Position numbers and translations under genes: made by a program | Notes under the pieces: model-generated | Databases searched by the model: none | The model's input: the letters and a program-made list of their open reading frames with translations, nothing else | Told to the model about the DNA's origin: nothing | Assembly (NCBI RefSeq): GCF_031760065.1 | Contig: NZ_CP134500.1 | Coordinates: forward strand, 4,836,001-4,900,000 | Source of the DNA: Streptomyces durocortorensis | Lineage (GTDB): Bacteria; Actinomycetota; Actinomycetes; Streptomycetales; Streptomycetaceae | Length of the DNA: 64,000 nt | Direction of reading: 5' to 3' | Shown: positions 9,012-17,473 of the stretch, piece by piece | Layout: each line of letters opens with the position of its first letter | Numbering within the stretch: the stretch's first letter is position 1

Positions 9012-9056
9012 TTACGTCGTGAAGCAACACCCGACGGATAACTCATTACGTCGTAA
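9012..9056. promoter_or_regulatory. Paired operator boxes of the TetR gene
   Basis: TTACGTCGTAA at 9046-9056 is a perfect inverted repeat (TTACG-T-CGTAA). A near copy, TTACGTCGTGA, lies at 9012-9022, 34 bases away. Both are between the likely promoter and the GTG start of the tetR gene, as expected for autorepression. Confidence 0.6.
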
Positions 9057-9132
9057 GGTATCAGTGGGGAGGGGCGCGCCGTCCTGGGCCGGGAGCTGCC
9101 GCCCGCCGCCGACTCCGGGTGAGGGGGCGCGG

Positions 9133-10758
9133 TCAGGTCGCTGTCGCCCCCGCGCCCCGGACCGCCCGCCCCGCCAGCACCGACGTCCGCTTGCCGTCCT
9201 CGATGACGAACCGGCCGTCGACCAGTACGTGCGGGATGCCCACCGGCAGCGTGCGCGGCTCCTCGAAGGTCGAGCCCGCCGCCACGGTCTCCGGGTCGAA
9301 GAGCACCAGGTCCGCGCGGTAGCCCTCGCGCACCAGGCCCCGGTCCGCGAGCCGCAGGCGGGCGGCCGGGCGCGAGGTCAGATGGGCGACGCACTCCTCC
9401 AGTGAGAGGATGCCCAACTCCCGCGCGTACCGACCCAGATACTGCGGGAACGTGCCGTACGCGCGCGGGTGCGGCTTGTCGCCCTGGAGGATGCCGTCGC
9501 TGCCGCCGGTGTGCACCGGGTGGCCCATGATCTGCCGGACGTTCTCCTCATGGCCCACGTGCTGGAGGATCGTCGTCCCGAGCCGGTCCTCGGTGAGCAG
9601 CCGCCGCGCGGTCACCCAGGGCTCCTCGCCCCGCAGCGCCGCCGACTCCGCGACCGTACGGCCCACGTACTCGCCGAGATGCGGGGCGCCGACGCCGGAG
9701 ATCTCGATGGTGTCCCACTCGATCGGCACACCGTGGCAGCCGTCCGAGCCCAGTACTTCGAGGTGGTGGCGGATCCTCTCCGCGCTCTCCGCGTCCGCGA
9801 GCCGCGTCAGGACCGACTCCGGGCCGCCCTCGCTCGCCCAGCTCGGCAGCATCGCCACGAGCGTGGTGCAGCCCGGGGTGTACGGGTAGGTGTCGAGCGA
9901 GATGTCGGCCCCGGCGGCGAGCGCGCCGTCGAGCAGGGCGAGGAGGTCGGGAGCCTTGCCCTTGTTGACGCCGAAGTTCATGGTGGCGTGGGCGAGATGG
10001 AGCGCGCAGCCCGCGTCGTGCGCCAGCCGCACCATCTCCTCGTACGCCTCCAGCGCGCCCGCCCCATAGCTGCGGTGGTGCGGGCAGTAGTAGCCGCCGT
10101 GGCGTGCCACCACCCGGCACAGCTCGGTGAGTTCGGCGTCGTCCGCGTACATCCCCGGCGTGTAGGTCAGACCGGAGGACATGCCGACCGCGCCCTCGCG
10201 CATGCCCTGGTCCACCAGCTCCCGCATCCGGGTCAGTTCGGCGCCGGTGGCCGGGCGGTCGTCCCAGCCGACCGCGTACATCCGGACCGTGCCCTGCGGG
10301 ATGAGGTAGGCGGCGTTCACCGCGATGCCCTGCCCGCCGAAGTTGCGGTCCAGGCGGTCCAGATAGCCGCCGACCGTACGCCAGTCGAAGTCGATGCCGG
10401 AGCCGTCGCCGTTCCAGCCGGTGATGGAGCGGCGGACCTCGGCGAGCGTACGGTCGTCGACGGGGGCGTACGACAGGCCGTCCTGGCCCAGCACTTCGAG
10501 GGTGACGCCCTGTGCCGCCTTCGCGCTGTGGTCCGGGTCGCGCAGCAGTGCCAGGTCGCTGTGGGCGTGCATGTCGATGAAGCCGGGGGCGAGGGCGAGC
10601 CCGTCCGCGTCGAGTACCCGGGTGGCGGTGGGGCGGGGGCCGGGGGAGCCCTCGCGGTGGATCTCGGCTATCCGGCCGCCGTCGAGGGCCACATCGGCAC
10701 GGTACGAGGGGGCGCCGGTGCCGTCGACGACGAGCGCGTCACGCAGGACCAGGTCCAT
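9133..10758 (-). CDS. N-acyl-D-amino-acid deacylase-like amidohydrolase
   Basis: 541 residues, normal for the D-aminoacylase family of the amidohydrolase superfamily. The N-terminal beta-sandwich (LVLRDALVVDGTGAPSYRADVAL) and metal site FIDMHAHSDLALL are clear; further histidines are in CPHHRSYGAG, LHLAHATMNFG and HTGGSDGILQGD. Classical D-aminoacylases have a zinc-ligand cysteine in a GNCG-type motif; here the equivalent reads LGQDGLSYAP, with Asp in place of Cys. That suggests a different metal arrangement or substrate. It probably removes an N-acyl group from a D-configured amino acid or amino sugar acid. It is followed on the same strand by tetR and preceded 55 bases upstream by a PLP lyase gene. 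Confidence 0.85.
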   Translation of the reverse strand: MDLVLRDALVVDGTGAPSYRADVALDGGRIAEIHREGSPGPRPTATRVLDADGLALAPGFIDMHAHSDLALLRDPDHSAKAAQGVTLEVLGQDGLSYAPVDDRTLAEVRRSITGWNGDGSGIDFDWRTVGGYLDRLDRNFGGQGIAVNAAYLIPQGTVRMYAVGWDDRPATGAELTRMRELVDQGMREGAVGMSSGLTYTPGMYADDAELTELCRVVARHGGYYCPHHRSYGAGALEAYEEMVRLAHDAGCALHLAHATMNFGVNKGKAPDLLALLDGALAAGADISLDTYPYTPGCTTLVAMLPSWASEGGPESVLTRLADAESAERIRHHLEVLGSDGCHGVPIEWDTIEISGVGAPHLGEYVGRTVAESAALRGEEPWVTARRLLTEDRLGTTILQHVGHEENVRQIMGHPVHTGGSDGILQGDKPHPRAYGTFPQYLGRYARELGILSLEECVAHLTSRPAARLRLADRGLVREGYRADLVLFDPETVAAGSTFEEPRTLPVGIPHVLVDGRFVIEDGKRTSVLAGRAVRGAGATAT

Positions 10759-10813
10759 GGGTCACCTTTCGGGTGCGTTGTCTCTTCGCGTACGGCTCAG
10801 AAGCGCTTACGGC

Positions 10814-12118
10814 TCAGAAGAACGTGCGGATGTAGTCGGCGACCGTGCCGTCCGCCTCCACCAGCGGGATCAGCTGCCACTTGTCGAAGCTGGTGCAGGG
10901 GTGCGAGAGGCCCATGCCGACCCAGTCGCCCACCTCCAGCTCGGCCCCCTCCTCCGTGCGCACCCAGGCGTGCTGGTCGGAGAGTCCGGTGACCGTGATC
11001 CCGGTGGCGGGCCGGACCGAACCGTCCCGGCCGGAGCGGACCACCTGCGCCTCGGGCAGATCCAGGTCGTACGCCGCGTCCCGCTTGCCCGCGTTCAGGA
11101 ACGCCTGCTCACCGGTCGGGCGGGAGACGACCTGCGCCCAGAGGCGGAAGGCGGGCTCCAGCGCGCCCTCCTCGGGCACCCGGTTGAACGGGGTGAGGTG
11201 CTTGTAGTGCCCGTCGTCGTGTGAGACGTACGCACCGGAGCGGAGCAACTTGAGTACGGGCAGGCTGAGTTCGGGGACGTCTGCGAAGACCTCCGCGACC
11301 GCGTCGAACCAGGCGCTGCCGCCCGCGCTGATGACGATCCCGTCGGCTCCGGCGAACCGCTTCTCGCCGTCGAAGGCGGCCGCCAGCGCGACGAGCCGCC
11401 GCAGCCACGCCCCCACCCGCTCGGGGTCCGCTTCCGGCACCTCGCCCTCGTACCCGGCGACCCCCACCAGGCGCAGCGATCCGGCCGCCGCCACCGCGTC
11501 GGCCACCGCCGTGCAGTCGGCCTCCGTACGGGCCCCGGTGCGCGCGCCCTCGCCCGCGCCCAGTTCCACGACCACGTCGACCGGGCGGGTGGCGCCCGCC
11601 GCGCTCAGGGCCGCCTCCATCAGTTCGACGCCGCGCACGGAGTCGACGTAGCAGATGAAGCGGAACTCCGGGTCGGCCGTCATCTCGGCGGCCAGCCAGC
11701 GCAGGGCCACGGCGTCGACCAGCTCGTTCGCGAGGAAGATCCGCCCGATACCGTACGCCCGGTAGACCCGCGCCTGGTGCGGCACGGCGGCCGTGATGCC
11801 CCACGCGCCACGCTTCAGCTGGTCCGCGAAGAGCTGCGGCGACATGGACGTCTTGCCGTGCGGGGCGAACGCGAGGCCGTGCCGCTCGGCGTACGTCTCC
11901 AGGAGCGCGAGGTTGTGCTCGACCGACTCGGCGGACAGGGCGAGTACGGGGGTGGTGAACCCGCCGGTGAAGAGGTTGCGGCGCTCGGCGGCCAGGGCCC
12001 CGACGGTGAGGCCGTCCGCGTCCGGCGGCAGGGCCTTGAAGCGGTGGTCGACGCGCTCGTCGGCGAGGCCGGCGGCGAGATCGCCGGGACGGGGTGCGGT
12101 GGGGCGTTCGGCTGTCAA
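10814..12118 (-). CDS. Fold-type III PLP enzyme: D-serine-deaminase/D-threonine-aldolase/D-glucosaminate-dehydratase type
   Basis: 434 residues from TTG 12118, which has GAGGAG six bases upstream; the longer ATG frame from 12160 would run through the operator. An alanine-racemase-like barrel carries the PLP lysine in FAPHGKTSMSPQLF. The C-terminal domain has metal-site-type motifs (SDQHAWVRTEEG, GLSHPCTSFDKW), as in DSD1 and D-threonine aldolases. Members eliminate water or ammonia from D-serine, D-threonine or D-glucosaminate. With the KDG kinase, RidA and GntP permease nearby, D-glucosaminate is an attractive substrate, but D-serine cannot be excluded by sequence. Confidence 0.85.
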   Translation of the reverse strand: MTAERPTAPRPGDLAAGLADERVDHRFKALPPDADGLTVGALAAERRNLFTGGFTTPVLALSAESVEHNLALLETYAERHGLAFAPHGKTSMSPQLFADQLKRGAWGITAAVPHQARVYRAYGIGRIFLANELVDAVALRWLAAEMTADPEFRFICYVDSVRGVELMEAALSAAGATRPVDVVVELGAGEGARTGARTEADCTAVADAVAAAGSLRLVGVAGYEGEVPEADPERVGAWLRRLVALAAAFDGEKRFAGADGIVISAGGSAWFDAVAEVFADVPELSLPVLKLLRSGAYVSHDDGHYKHLTPFNRVPEEGALEPAFRLWAQVVSRPTGEQAFLNAGKRDAAYDLDLPEAQVVRSGRDGSVRPATGITVTGLSDQHAWVRTEEGAELEVGDWVGMGLSHPCTSFDKWQLIPLVEADGTVADYIRTFF

Positions 12119-12137
12119 GGGAAGCTCCTCGAAGTTC

Positions 12138-12174
12138 GTTGCAACATATGCAACACCCATTGCGTATATCGCTT
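12138..12174. promoter_or_regulatory. Double palindromic operator between the divergent catabolic units (probable IclR site)
   Basis: A perfect inverted repeat, GTTGCA-N5-TGCAAC, lies at 12138-12154. A degenerate copy, TTGCG-TATAT-CGCTT, lies at 12160-12174 with its centre about 21 bases away, close to two helical turns. The sites sit between the leftward PLP lyase gene and the rightward kinase-iclR-ridA-gntP genes. They are the natural target for the IclR protein at 13401. Confidence 0.6.
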
Positions 12175-12273
12175 AACGCTGTCTAACATCCGAGCCGACG
12201 CCGGGTCAATGGTGACCAGATGCCCGGTCGATGGTGTCCACCGGCCCGCACGCCGATCAGCGAGGAGCCTTCC

Positions 12274-13404
12274 GTGTCCGGACCCGCAGCAGGGACGGCC
12301 AGCGCCGCCACGACCACCGATGCCGTCTGTCTCGGTGAGTCCATGGTGACGTTCCTGCCCTCGCGGCCCGGCCGCCTCGCCGACGTGCCCTCCTTCGGAC
12401 GCGGGATCGGGGGTGCCGAGTCCAACGTGGCCTGCGCGCTCGCCGCCGCCGGGCACCGGGCGGCCTGGGTCGGCCGGGTAGGGGCGGACGGCTTCGGCGA
12501 CCATCTGGTCGAGACGATCGCGGGGTACGGGGTCGACACCTCGGCCGTCCGCCGGGACCCGGTCCGCCCGACGGGCATCTACTTCCGTACGGCCACGGAC
12601 CGGGGGACCGACGCGCACGAGGTCGCCTACTACCGGGCGGGATCGGCGGCATCGGCGATGTCGCCGGACAACGTGCCGTACGAGGACCTGTTCGCGGGCC
12701 GCATCCTGCACCTGTCCGGGATCACGGCCGCGCTGTCCGCCGACTGCCTGGCGCTGCTGCGGGACCTGACGGCACCCCGGGCGGACCGCCCGCTCGTCTC
12801 CTTCGACGTGAACCACCGGCCGCATCTGTGGCGGGGCGGGACCGCTGACGCCTCGGTCCTCCTGGAGCTGGCCCGCCGGGCCGACCTGGTGTTCGTGGGC
12901 GAGGACGAGGCGGAGGAGGCGTGGGGGATCGTCGGCGCTGGGGCGATCCGGGCGGCGCTGCCGGAGCCGTCCGTGGTGGTGGTGAAGCGCGGGAGTGCGG
13001 GCGCGACGGTGTTCTCGGGGCACCGCCCCGGACCCCGCGCCTCGAACGCCGGAGGGGCTGAGAATTCCGGAGGGGCCGAAAGCGCCGTCGGGGAGGGCGG
13101 GGACACCGTCACCGTCGTGCCCGCCCTCCGCGTCGACGTCGTCGCCGCCGTCGGGGCCGGGGACGCGTTCGCCGCCGGGTTCCTCTCCGCCACCCTGCGC
13201 GGGCTGCCCGTACGCGACCGGGTCCGGCACGGGCACCTGATGGCCGCCGCCGTTCTCACCGTCCCCGGCGACCTCACCGACCCGCCCGCCCGCGACCACG
13301 CCGACCGCCTCGCCGCCCTCGACGACGAGGCCTGGGGGAGACTTCGTCTCGGCCCCGGCTGGACCGCAGCCGACCGGGCACCCGAGGAGGTACGCACCCC
13401 ATGA
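12274..13404 (+). CDS. PfkB-family sugar kinase, 2-keto-3-deoxygluconate kinase-like
   Basis: 376 residues from GTG 12274 (GAGGAG upstream). The start VCLGESMVTFLPSRPG matches KDG kinases rather than ribokinases or fructokinases. PfkB signature 1 (GIGGAESNVACALAAAGH) and signature 2 (VAAVGAGDAFAAGFLS, with catalytic Asp in GAGD) are intact. A 30-residue Gly/Ala/Glu-rich insertion (about residues 245-285) is unusual and probably a surface loop. The reaction expected is KDG plus ATP to KDPG, feeding an aldolase encoded elsewhere. Its stop overlaps the iclR start by four bases. Confidence 0.85.
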   Translation: MSGPAAGTASAATTTDAVCLGESMVTFLPSRPGRLADVPSFGRGIGGAESNVACALAAAGHRAAWVGRVGADGFGDHLVETIAGYGVDTSAVRRDPVRPTGIYFRTATDRGTDAHEVAYYRAGSAASAMSPDNVPYEDLFAGRILHLSGITAALSADCLALLRDLTAPRADRPLVSFDVNHRPHLWRGGTADASVLLELARRADLVFVGEDEAEEAWGIVGAGAIRAALPEPSVVVVKRGSAGATVFSGHRPGPRASNAGGAENSGGAESAVGEGGDTVTVVPALRVDVVAAVGAGDAFAAGFLSATLRGLPVRDRVRHGHLMAAAVLTVPGDLTDPPARDHADRLAALDDEAWGRLRLGPGWTAADRAPEEVRTP

Positions 13405-14159
13405 GTCAGACCGTCGACCGGGCACTGAGCATCCTGCCCCTGCTCGCCCAGGGACCCGCCGACCTCGGCCAGGTCGCCGAGCGGCTCGGCGTCCACAAGT
13501 CCACGGCGCTGCGCCTGCTGCGTACGCTCCACGAGCACGGCCTCGTCTACCGCCAGCAGGACCAGCGCTACCGCCTCGGCGCCCGGCTCTTCGCGCTCGC
13601 GCAGGAGGCCGTGGAGAACCTCGACGTACGCGAGATCGCCCACTCCCACCTGGTCGCGCTGAACGACCGGTGCGGGCACACCGTGCACCTCGCCGTGTAC
13701 GAGGAGCAGGAAGTCCTCTACATCGACAAGGTCGAGAGCCGCTACCCGGTCCGGATGTACTCGCGGATCGGCAAGCCCGTCGCGATCACCGTCGCGGCCG
13801 TCGCCAAGCTGCTGCTGGCCGACCTCGCCGAGCCCGAGCGGCGCGTCATCGCCGAGAAGCTCGACTACCCCATGTACACGTCCCGTTCGACGCCCAACGC
13901 GGCCGCCTTCCTCAAGGAGCTGGCCGTCGTCCGCGAACAGGGCTGGGCCACCGACCTCGGTGGCCACGAGGAGTCCATCAACTGCGTCGGCGCCCCCATC
14001 CGCGGCGCGGACGGACGGGTCGTCGCGGCCATGTCGGTGTCCGCACCCAACGTGGTCGTCACGGCCGAGGAACTCCTCACCCTGCTCCCGCTGGTCCGGC
14101 GCACCGCCGAGACGATCAGCCGGGAGTACTCCGGCACCACCCAACCCAAGAAAGCCTGA
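13401..14159 (+). CDS. IclR-family transcriptional regulator
   Basis: 252 residues. The N-terminal winged helix (TVDRALSILPLLAQ, then LGQVAERLGVHKSTALRLLRTLHEHGLV) and the C-terminal effector-binding domain (HTVHLAVYEEQEVLYIDKVES, then GGHEESINCVGAPIRG, AAMSVSAPN) are complete. ATG overlaps the kinase stop (ATGA), so kinase and regulator are translationally coupled. IclR proteins of the KdgR branch respond to sugar-acid intermediates such as KDG. Its likely operator is the double palindrome at 12138-12174. Confidence 0.92.
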   Translation: MSQTVDRALSILPLLAQGPADLGQVAERLGVHKSTALRLLRTLHEHGLVYRQQDQRYRLGARLFALAQEAVENLDVREIAHSHLVALNDRCGHTVHLAVYEEQEVLYIDKVESRYPVRMYSRIGKPVAITVAAVAKLLLADLAEPERRVIAEKLDYPMYTSRSTPNAAAFLKELAVVREQGWATDLGGHEESINCVGAPIRGADGRVVAAMSVSAPNVVVTAEELLTLLPLVRRTAETISREYSGTTQPKKA

Positions 14160-14165
14160 TCAGCC

Positions 14166-14576
14166 ATGACCGAGAAGACCGCGCTCACCCCCTCCACCCA
14201 CACCACGCCGCCCGCGAAGTTCTCGCACGGCGTGAAGAAGGGGAACATCCTCCAGGTCGCCGGCCAGGTCGGCTTCCTCCCGGCCGTGGAGGGCCAGGCC
14301 CCGACCCCGGCCGGTCCGACCCTGCGCGAGCAGACCCTCCAGACCTTCGCCAACGTCAAGGCGATCCTGGAGGAGGGCGGCGCGAGCTGGGACGACGTGA
14401 TGATGATGCGCGTCTACCTCACGGACGTGGACCACTTCGCGGAGATGAACGAGATCTACAACGCGTACTTCGCCGAGCAGAACCTCAAGGAGGCTCCCTC
14501 GGCCCGTACGACGGTCTACGTCGGCCTGCCGAAGGGCCTGCTCATCGAGATCGACGCCCTCGCGGTGCTCAGCTGA
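14166..14576 (+). CDS. ridA: RidA/YjgF/YER057c-family enamine/imine deaminase
   Basis: 136 residues, six bases after iclR. Family marks include VKKGNILQVAGQVGF, LREQTLQTFANVKAILEEGGASWDD, MMMRVYLTDVDHFAEMN, and the conserved arginine in SARTTVYVGLPKG, followed by LIEIDALAVL. RidA hydrolyses the reactive enamine/imine released by PLP-dependent ammonia-lyases to the 2-oxo acid. That makes it a logical partner for the fold-type III PLP enzyme in this island. Trimeric and cytosolic by family. Confidence 0.93.
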   Translation: MTEKTALTPSTHTTPPAKFSHGVKKGNILQVAGQVGFLPAVEGQAPTPAGPTLREQTLQTFANVKAILEEGGASWDDVMMMRVYLTDVDHFAEMNEIYNAYFAEQNLKEAPSARTTVYVGLPKGLLIEIDALAVLS

Positions 14577-14714
14577 CCGTTCCGCCCCTACCGAACGCCT
14601 GATCCTCTTGCCTCACCCGCACCACCCCTCCAGCACGCCGCACGGCACGGCGCCCCGTCCCCCGGGGGCGCCGTGCCGCGCTCCCCCCTGCCCTCCAGCA
14701 CCATCGGAGTCCCC

Positions 14715-16193
14715 ATGTCGCTCGCCGCCGCCGGCCCCTCGCCGGCCGAGACGCCACCGCACACCGGTGGTCTGCTCCTCCTGATCGACGGCACCGCGGG
14801 TCTGCTGACCGTCGCCGCCCTCGGTATCGCCCTCCTCCTCTTCCTGATCATCAAGGTCAGGCTCCAGCCGTTCGTCGCCCTGCTCGCGGTCTCCATAGCC
14901 GTCGGCCTCGGGGCCGGGCTCTCGGTCACCGAACTCTTCGGAACCGTGCAGAAATCCGCCGCCGTCTCGGTCATCGAGTCCGGCATGGGCGGCATCCTGG
15001 GCCATGTCGCGATCATCATCGGGCTCGGCACCATGCTCGGCGCGATCCTCGAAGTGTCCGGCGGCGCCGAGGTGTTGAGCGCCCGCCTGCTGAACCTCTT
15101 CGGTGAGAAGCGGGCCCCGCTCGCGATGGGCCTGACCGGCACCATCTTCGGTATCCCGGTCTTCTTCGACGTCGGCATCTTCGTCCTCGCGCCGATCGTG
15201 TACGCCGCCGCCAAGCGCTCCGGAAAATCGATCCTGCTCTACGCGATGCCGCTGCTGGCGGGCCTGTCGATGACCCACGCGTTCCTGCCGCCGCACCCCG
15301 GCCCGGTAGCCGCCGCCGGACTCTTCAACGTCTCGCTCGGCTGGGTCATCCTGATGGGGGTCGTGGTCGGCGTCCCGTCCGTCCTCGCCGCCTGGGCGTA
15401 CGCCGCCTGGATCGGGAAGCGGATCTTCGTCGAGGTCCCGCAGGACATGGTGGACGCCGCCGCCGAGGCCAAGGCGGCGGTCGCCGCCGAACAGCGGGCC
15501 GCCGGCGGCACCCCGCACGAGAAGCCGGTCCCGCTCGCCACGGTCCTCGCGATCATCGGCACCCCGCTGGTCCTGATCCTCGCCGCGACGTTCTCCTCCA
15601 TCGCGCTGGACCCCTCCACAATCCGCTCGGTCGTCGAGTTCTTCGGCAACCCGTTCGTGGCCCTGACGATCGCGCTGTTCCTGGCGTACTACCTGCTGGG
15701 CATCCGCCGCGGCTGGTCCCGCAAGTCCCTGGAATCGGTCTCCACGTCCTCGCTGAAGCCCGTCGGCAACATCCTGCTGGTGGTCGGCGCGGGCGGCATC
15801 TTCGGCGCGGTCCTCAAGGGCAGCGGAATCGCGGACGCGCTGGCCGACACCTTCAACGACGTGGGCCTCCCCGTCATCCTCCTCGCCTGGCTGATCTCGG
15901 TCGTGCTGCGCGTCGCCCAGGGCTCGGCCACCGTCGCGATCGTCACGACCGCCGGGATCGTGGTCCCGTTGGTCGACGGTCAGGACCTGTCCCAGGCCCA
16001 CCTCGCGCTGATCATCATGGCGATCTCGGCGGGCTCGATCTTCGCCTCGCACGTCAACGACGGCGGCTTCTGGATGGTGTCGAAGTACTTCGGCATCAGC
16101 GAGCGGGACACCCTGAAGTCCTGGACGGTGCTGGAGACGGTGCTGTCGGTGGCGGGCTTCGTGGTCGCGGCGCTGCTTACTCTGGTGATCTAG
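14715..16193 (+). CDS. GntP-family permease (gluconate / sugar acid / D-serine type)
   Basis: 492 residues from ATG 14715 with GGAG upstream. About 12-14 hydrophobic segments are visible. Family marks include GMGGILGHVAIIIGLGTMLGAILEVSGGAE, the GIPVFFDVGIFVLAP loop, MTHAFLPPHPGPVAAAG, and the C-terminal ASHVNDGGFWMVSKYFGISERDTLKSW. The family imports gluconate and related acids with protons, and D-serine in the DsdX case. It closes the rightward operon after ridA, with a 138-base gap that shows no strong terminator. It is the likely uptake route for the pathway substrate. Confidence 0.92.
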   Translation: MSLAAAGPSPAETPPHTGGLLLLIDGTAGLLTVAALGIALLLFLIIKVRLQPFVALLAVSIAVGLGAGLSVTELFGTVQKSAAVSVIESGMGGILGHVAIIIGLGTMLGAILEVSGGAEVLSARLLNLFGEKRAPLAMGLTGTIFGIPVFFDVGIFVLAPIVYAAAKRSGKSILLYAMPLLAGLSMTHAFLPPHPGPVAAAGLFNVSLGWVILMGVVVGVPSVLAAWAYAAWIGKRIFVEVPQDMVDAAAEAKAAVAAEQRAAGGTPHEKPVPLATVLAIIGTPLVLILAATFSSIALDPSTIRSVVEFFGNPFVALTIALFLAYYLLGIRRGWSRKSLESVSTSSLKPVGNILLVVGAGGIFGAVLKGSGIADALADTFNDVGLPVILLAWLISVVLRVAQGSATVAIVTTAGIVVPLVDGQDLSQAHLALIIMAISAGSIFASHVNDGGFWMVSKYFGISERDTLKSWTVLETVLSVAGFVVAALLTLVI

Positions 16194-16290
16194 ATCCAGG
16201 CCAAACCCAGGCCAGGCCAAACCCACGCCAGGCCCACGACAGATCCGCGGTCGGGGCCGGCCCGCGACCTCACCCCTCCCGGGTCAGGCC

Positions 16291-17367
16291 TCAACTCCCC
16301 TTGCGTGCCACGTAGTAGACGTTGAGGACATCGTCCTCCACCTCGCGTACCTCGACATCGCCGAAGCCCGCCTCCGCCAGCATCTTCAGCGCGGTCTCCC
16401 TGCCCCATACGGTCCCCAGGCCGGCGCCGCCCTCGCCCAGCGAGACGGTCATGCAGTAGAAGACCGAGAAGGTGTAGAGGGTGGGGCCCAAGGGGTGGTC
16501 GAGGTTCTCCTCCAGCCTGCTGGAGGCGGCGATGTCCCCCATCAGGAACACCCCGTCATCCCGCAGCGCACCGGCGACGGCCGCCAGCGCCTCGGCCGGA
16601 CGGGCCAGGTCGTGGATCACGTCGAAGGCGGTGATCAGGTCGTACGGGCCGGTCACCGTCGCCGCGTCCGCCAGGTCGAACCGTGAGTTCCGCAGTCCCA
16701 GCCGCTCCGCCTCGGCCCGGGCCGCCGCGATACCGCCCTCCGACATGTCCACCCCGCGGAACCTGCTGGCCGGGAACGCCCGCGCCAGGAGATTGACGGC
16801 GTGCCCCTGGCCCGTACCGATGTCGAGCACGTCCAGACCGTCGCCCGAGCCCAGCCGCTCCGGCAGCCCGGGCACCAGCGGAATGATCGTGTCGACCAGG
16901 GCGGCGTCGTACACCCGTGCCGTCTCCTCGGCCTGGAGCTCCTGGAACCTCGGATACGAGGAGTACGGCACCCCGCCCCCCTTCCGGAACGCCGTGACCA
17001 CCTCGTCCTCGACGAGCCCGATCAGCGCGAGATCCTGGAGGAAGGACGCCAGATTGTCGGGCCCGGCGGCCCGGCACAGGGAAGCGGCGTGCTCGGGCGG
17101 CAGCCGGTACGTACGGTCCGCCGGGTCGTACACGACGATCCCGCCCACGGTCACCCCGCCCAGCCACTCCCGTACATAGCGTTCGTTCAGCCCCGAGGCC
17201 TCGGCGATCCGCTCACTGGTCGACGGCGGCAGCTCCGCCATCACGTCGAACAGCCGCGTACGGTGCCCGAGGCTGCACAGATACCCCAGGCAGGCATCGT
17301 TGAGCACCTGCCCCATCCGGCCCGCGAACTCCTCCTGCCTGACGGGGTCCATCGTCTGCTGGGTCAT
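16291..17367 (-). CDS. SAM-dependent class I methyltransferase, Rv2258c-like
   Basis: 358 residues from ATG 17367 (GGAGGAGG just upstream). An N-terminal winged-helix/dimerisation region (LGHRTRLFDVMAELPPSTSERIAEASGLNERYVREWLGGV) precedes the Rossmann fold with the SAM motif LDVLDIGTGQGHAVNLL and acidic GVDMSEG. The catalytic-domain end (FLMGDIAASSRLEENLDHPLGPTLYTFS) is typical of the mycobacterial Rv2258c group. The methyl acceptor is unknown. It is convergent with gntP; between them lie short direct repeats rich in CCAGGCC. Confidence 0.85.
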   Translation of the reverse strand: MTQQTMDPVRQEEFAGRMGQVLNDACLGYLCSLGHRTRLFDVMAELPPSTSERIAEASGLNERYVREWLGGVTVGGIVVYDPADRTYRLPPEHAASLCRAAGPDNLASFLQDLALIGLVEDEVVTAFRKGGGVPYSSYPRFQELQAEETARVYDAALVDTIIPLVPGLPERLGSGDGLDVLDIGTGQGHAVNLLARAFPASRFRGVDMSEGGIAAARAEAERLGLRNSRFDLADAATVTGPYDLITAFDVIHDLARPAEALAAVAGALRDDGVFLMGDIAASSRLEENLDHPLGPTLYTFSVFYCMTVSLGEGGAGLGTVWGRETALKMLAEAGFGDVEVREVEDDVLNVYYVARKGS

Positions 17368-17473
17368 GACGCCTCCTCCGGTAGGCCGCAGCGCGCCGCC
17401 GGAATCGCGTCCCTGCCCCCCGTATCCGCCGCACACCGCCGACCGATGGGTCCCCCTGCAAACGTTACGCCGT

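Noticed and set aside
9012..9046. The longer TetR reading frames beginning upstream at 9046 or beyond.
   Set aside because: They run through the operator boxes, and the added residues are low-complexity and unlike TetR N-termini; the GTG at 9001 has a good ribosome-binding site.
9133..16193. Reading the island as a plain D-serine utilisation (DsdX/DsdA-like) operon.
   Set aside because: Not excluded, but the KDG-type kinase and IclR regulator have no place in such a pathway, so it is kept as the alternative rather than the main call.
14613..16226. Long antisense open frame opposite the GntP permease gene.
   Set aside because: It is rich in Asp/Arg/Gly/His with no hydrophobic core, a typical high-GC shadow; the plus-strand permease accounts for the sequence.
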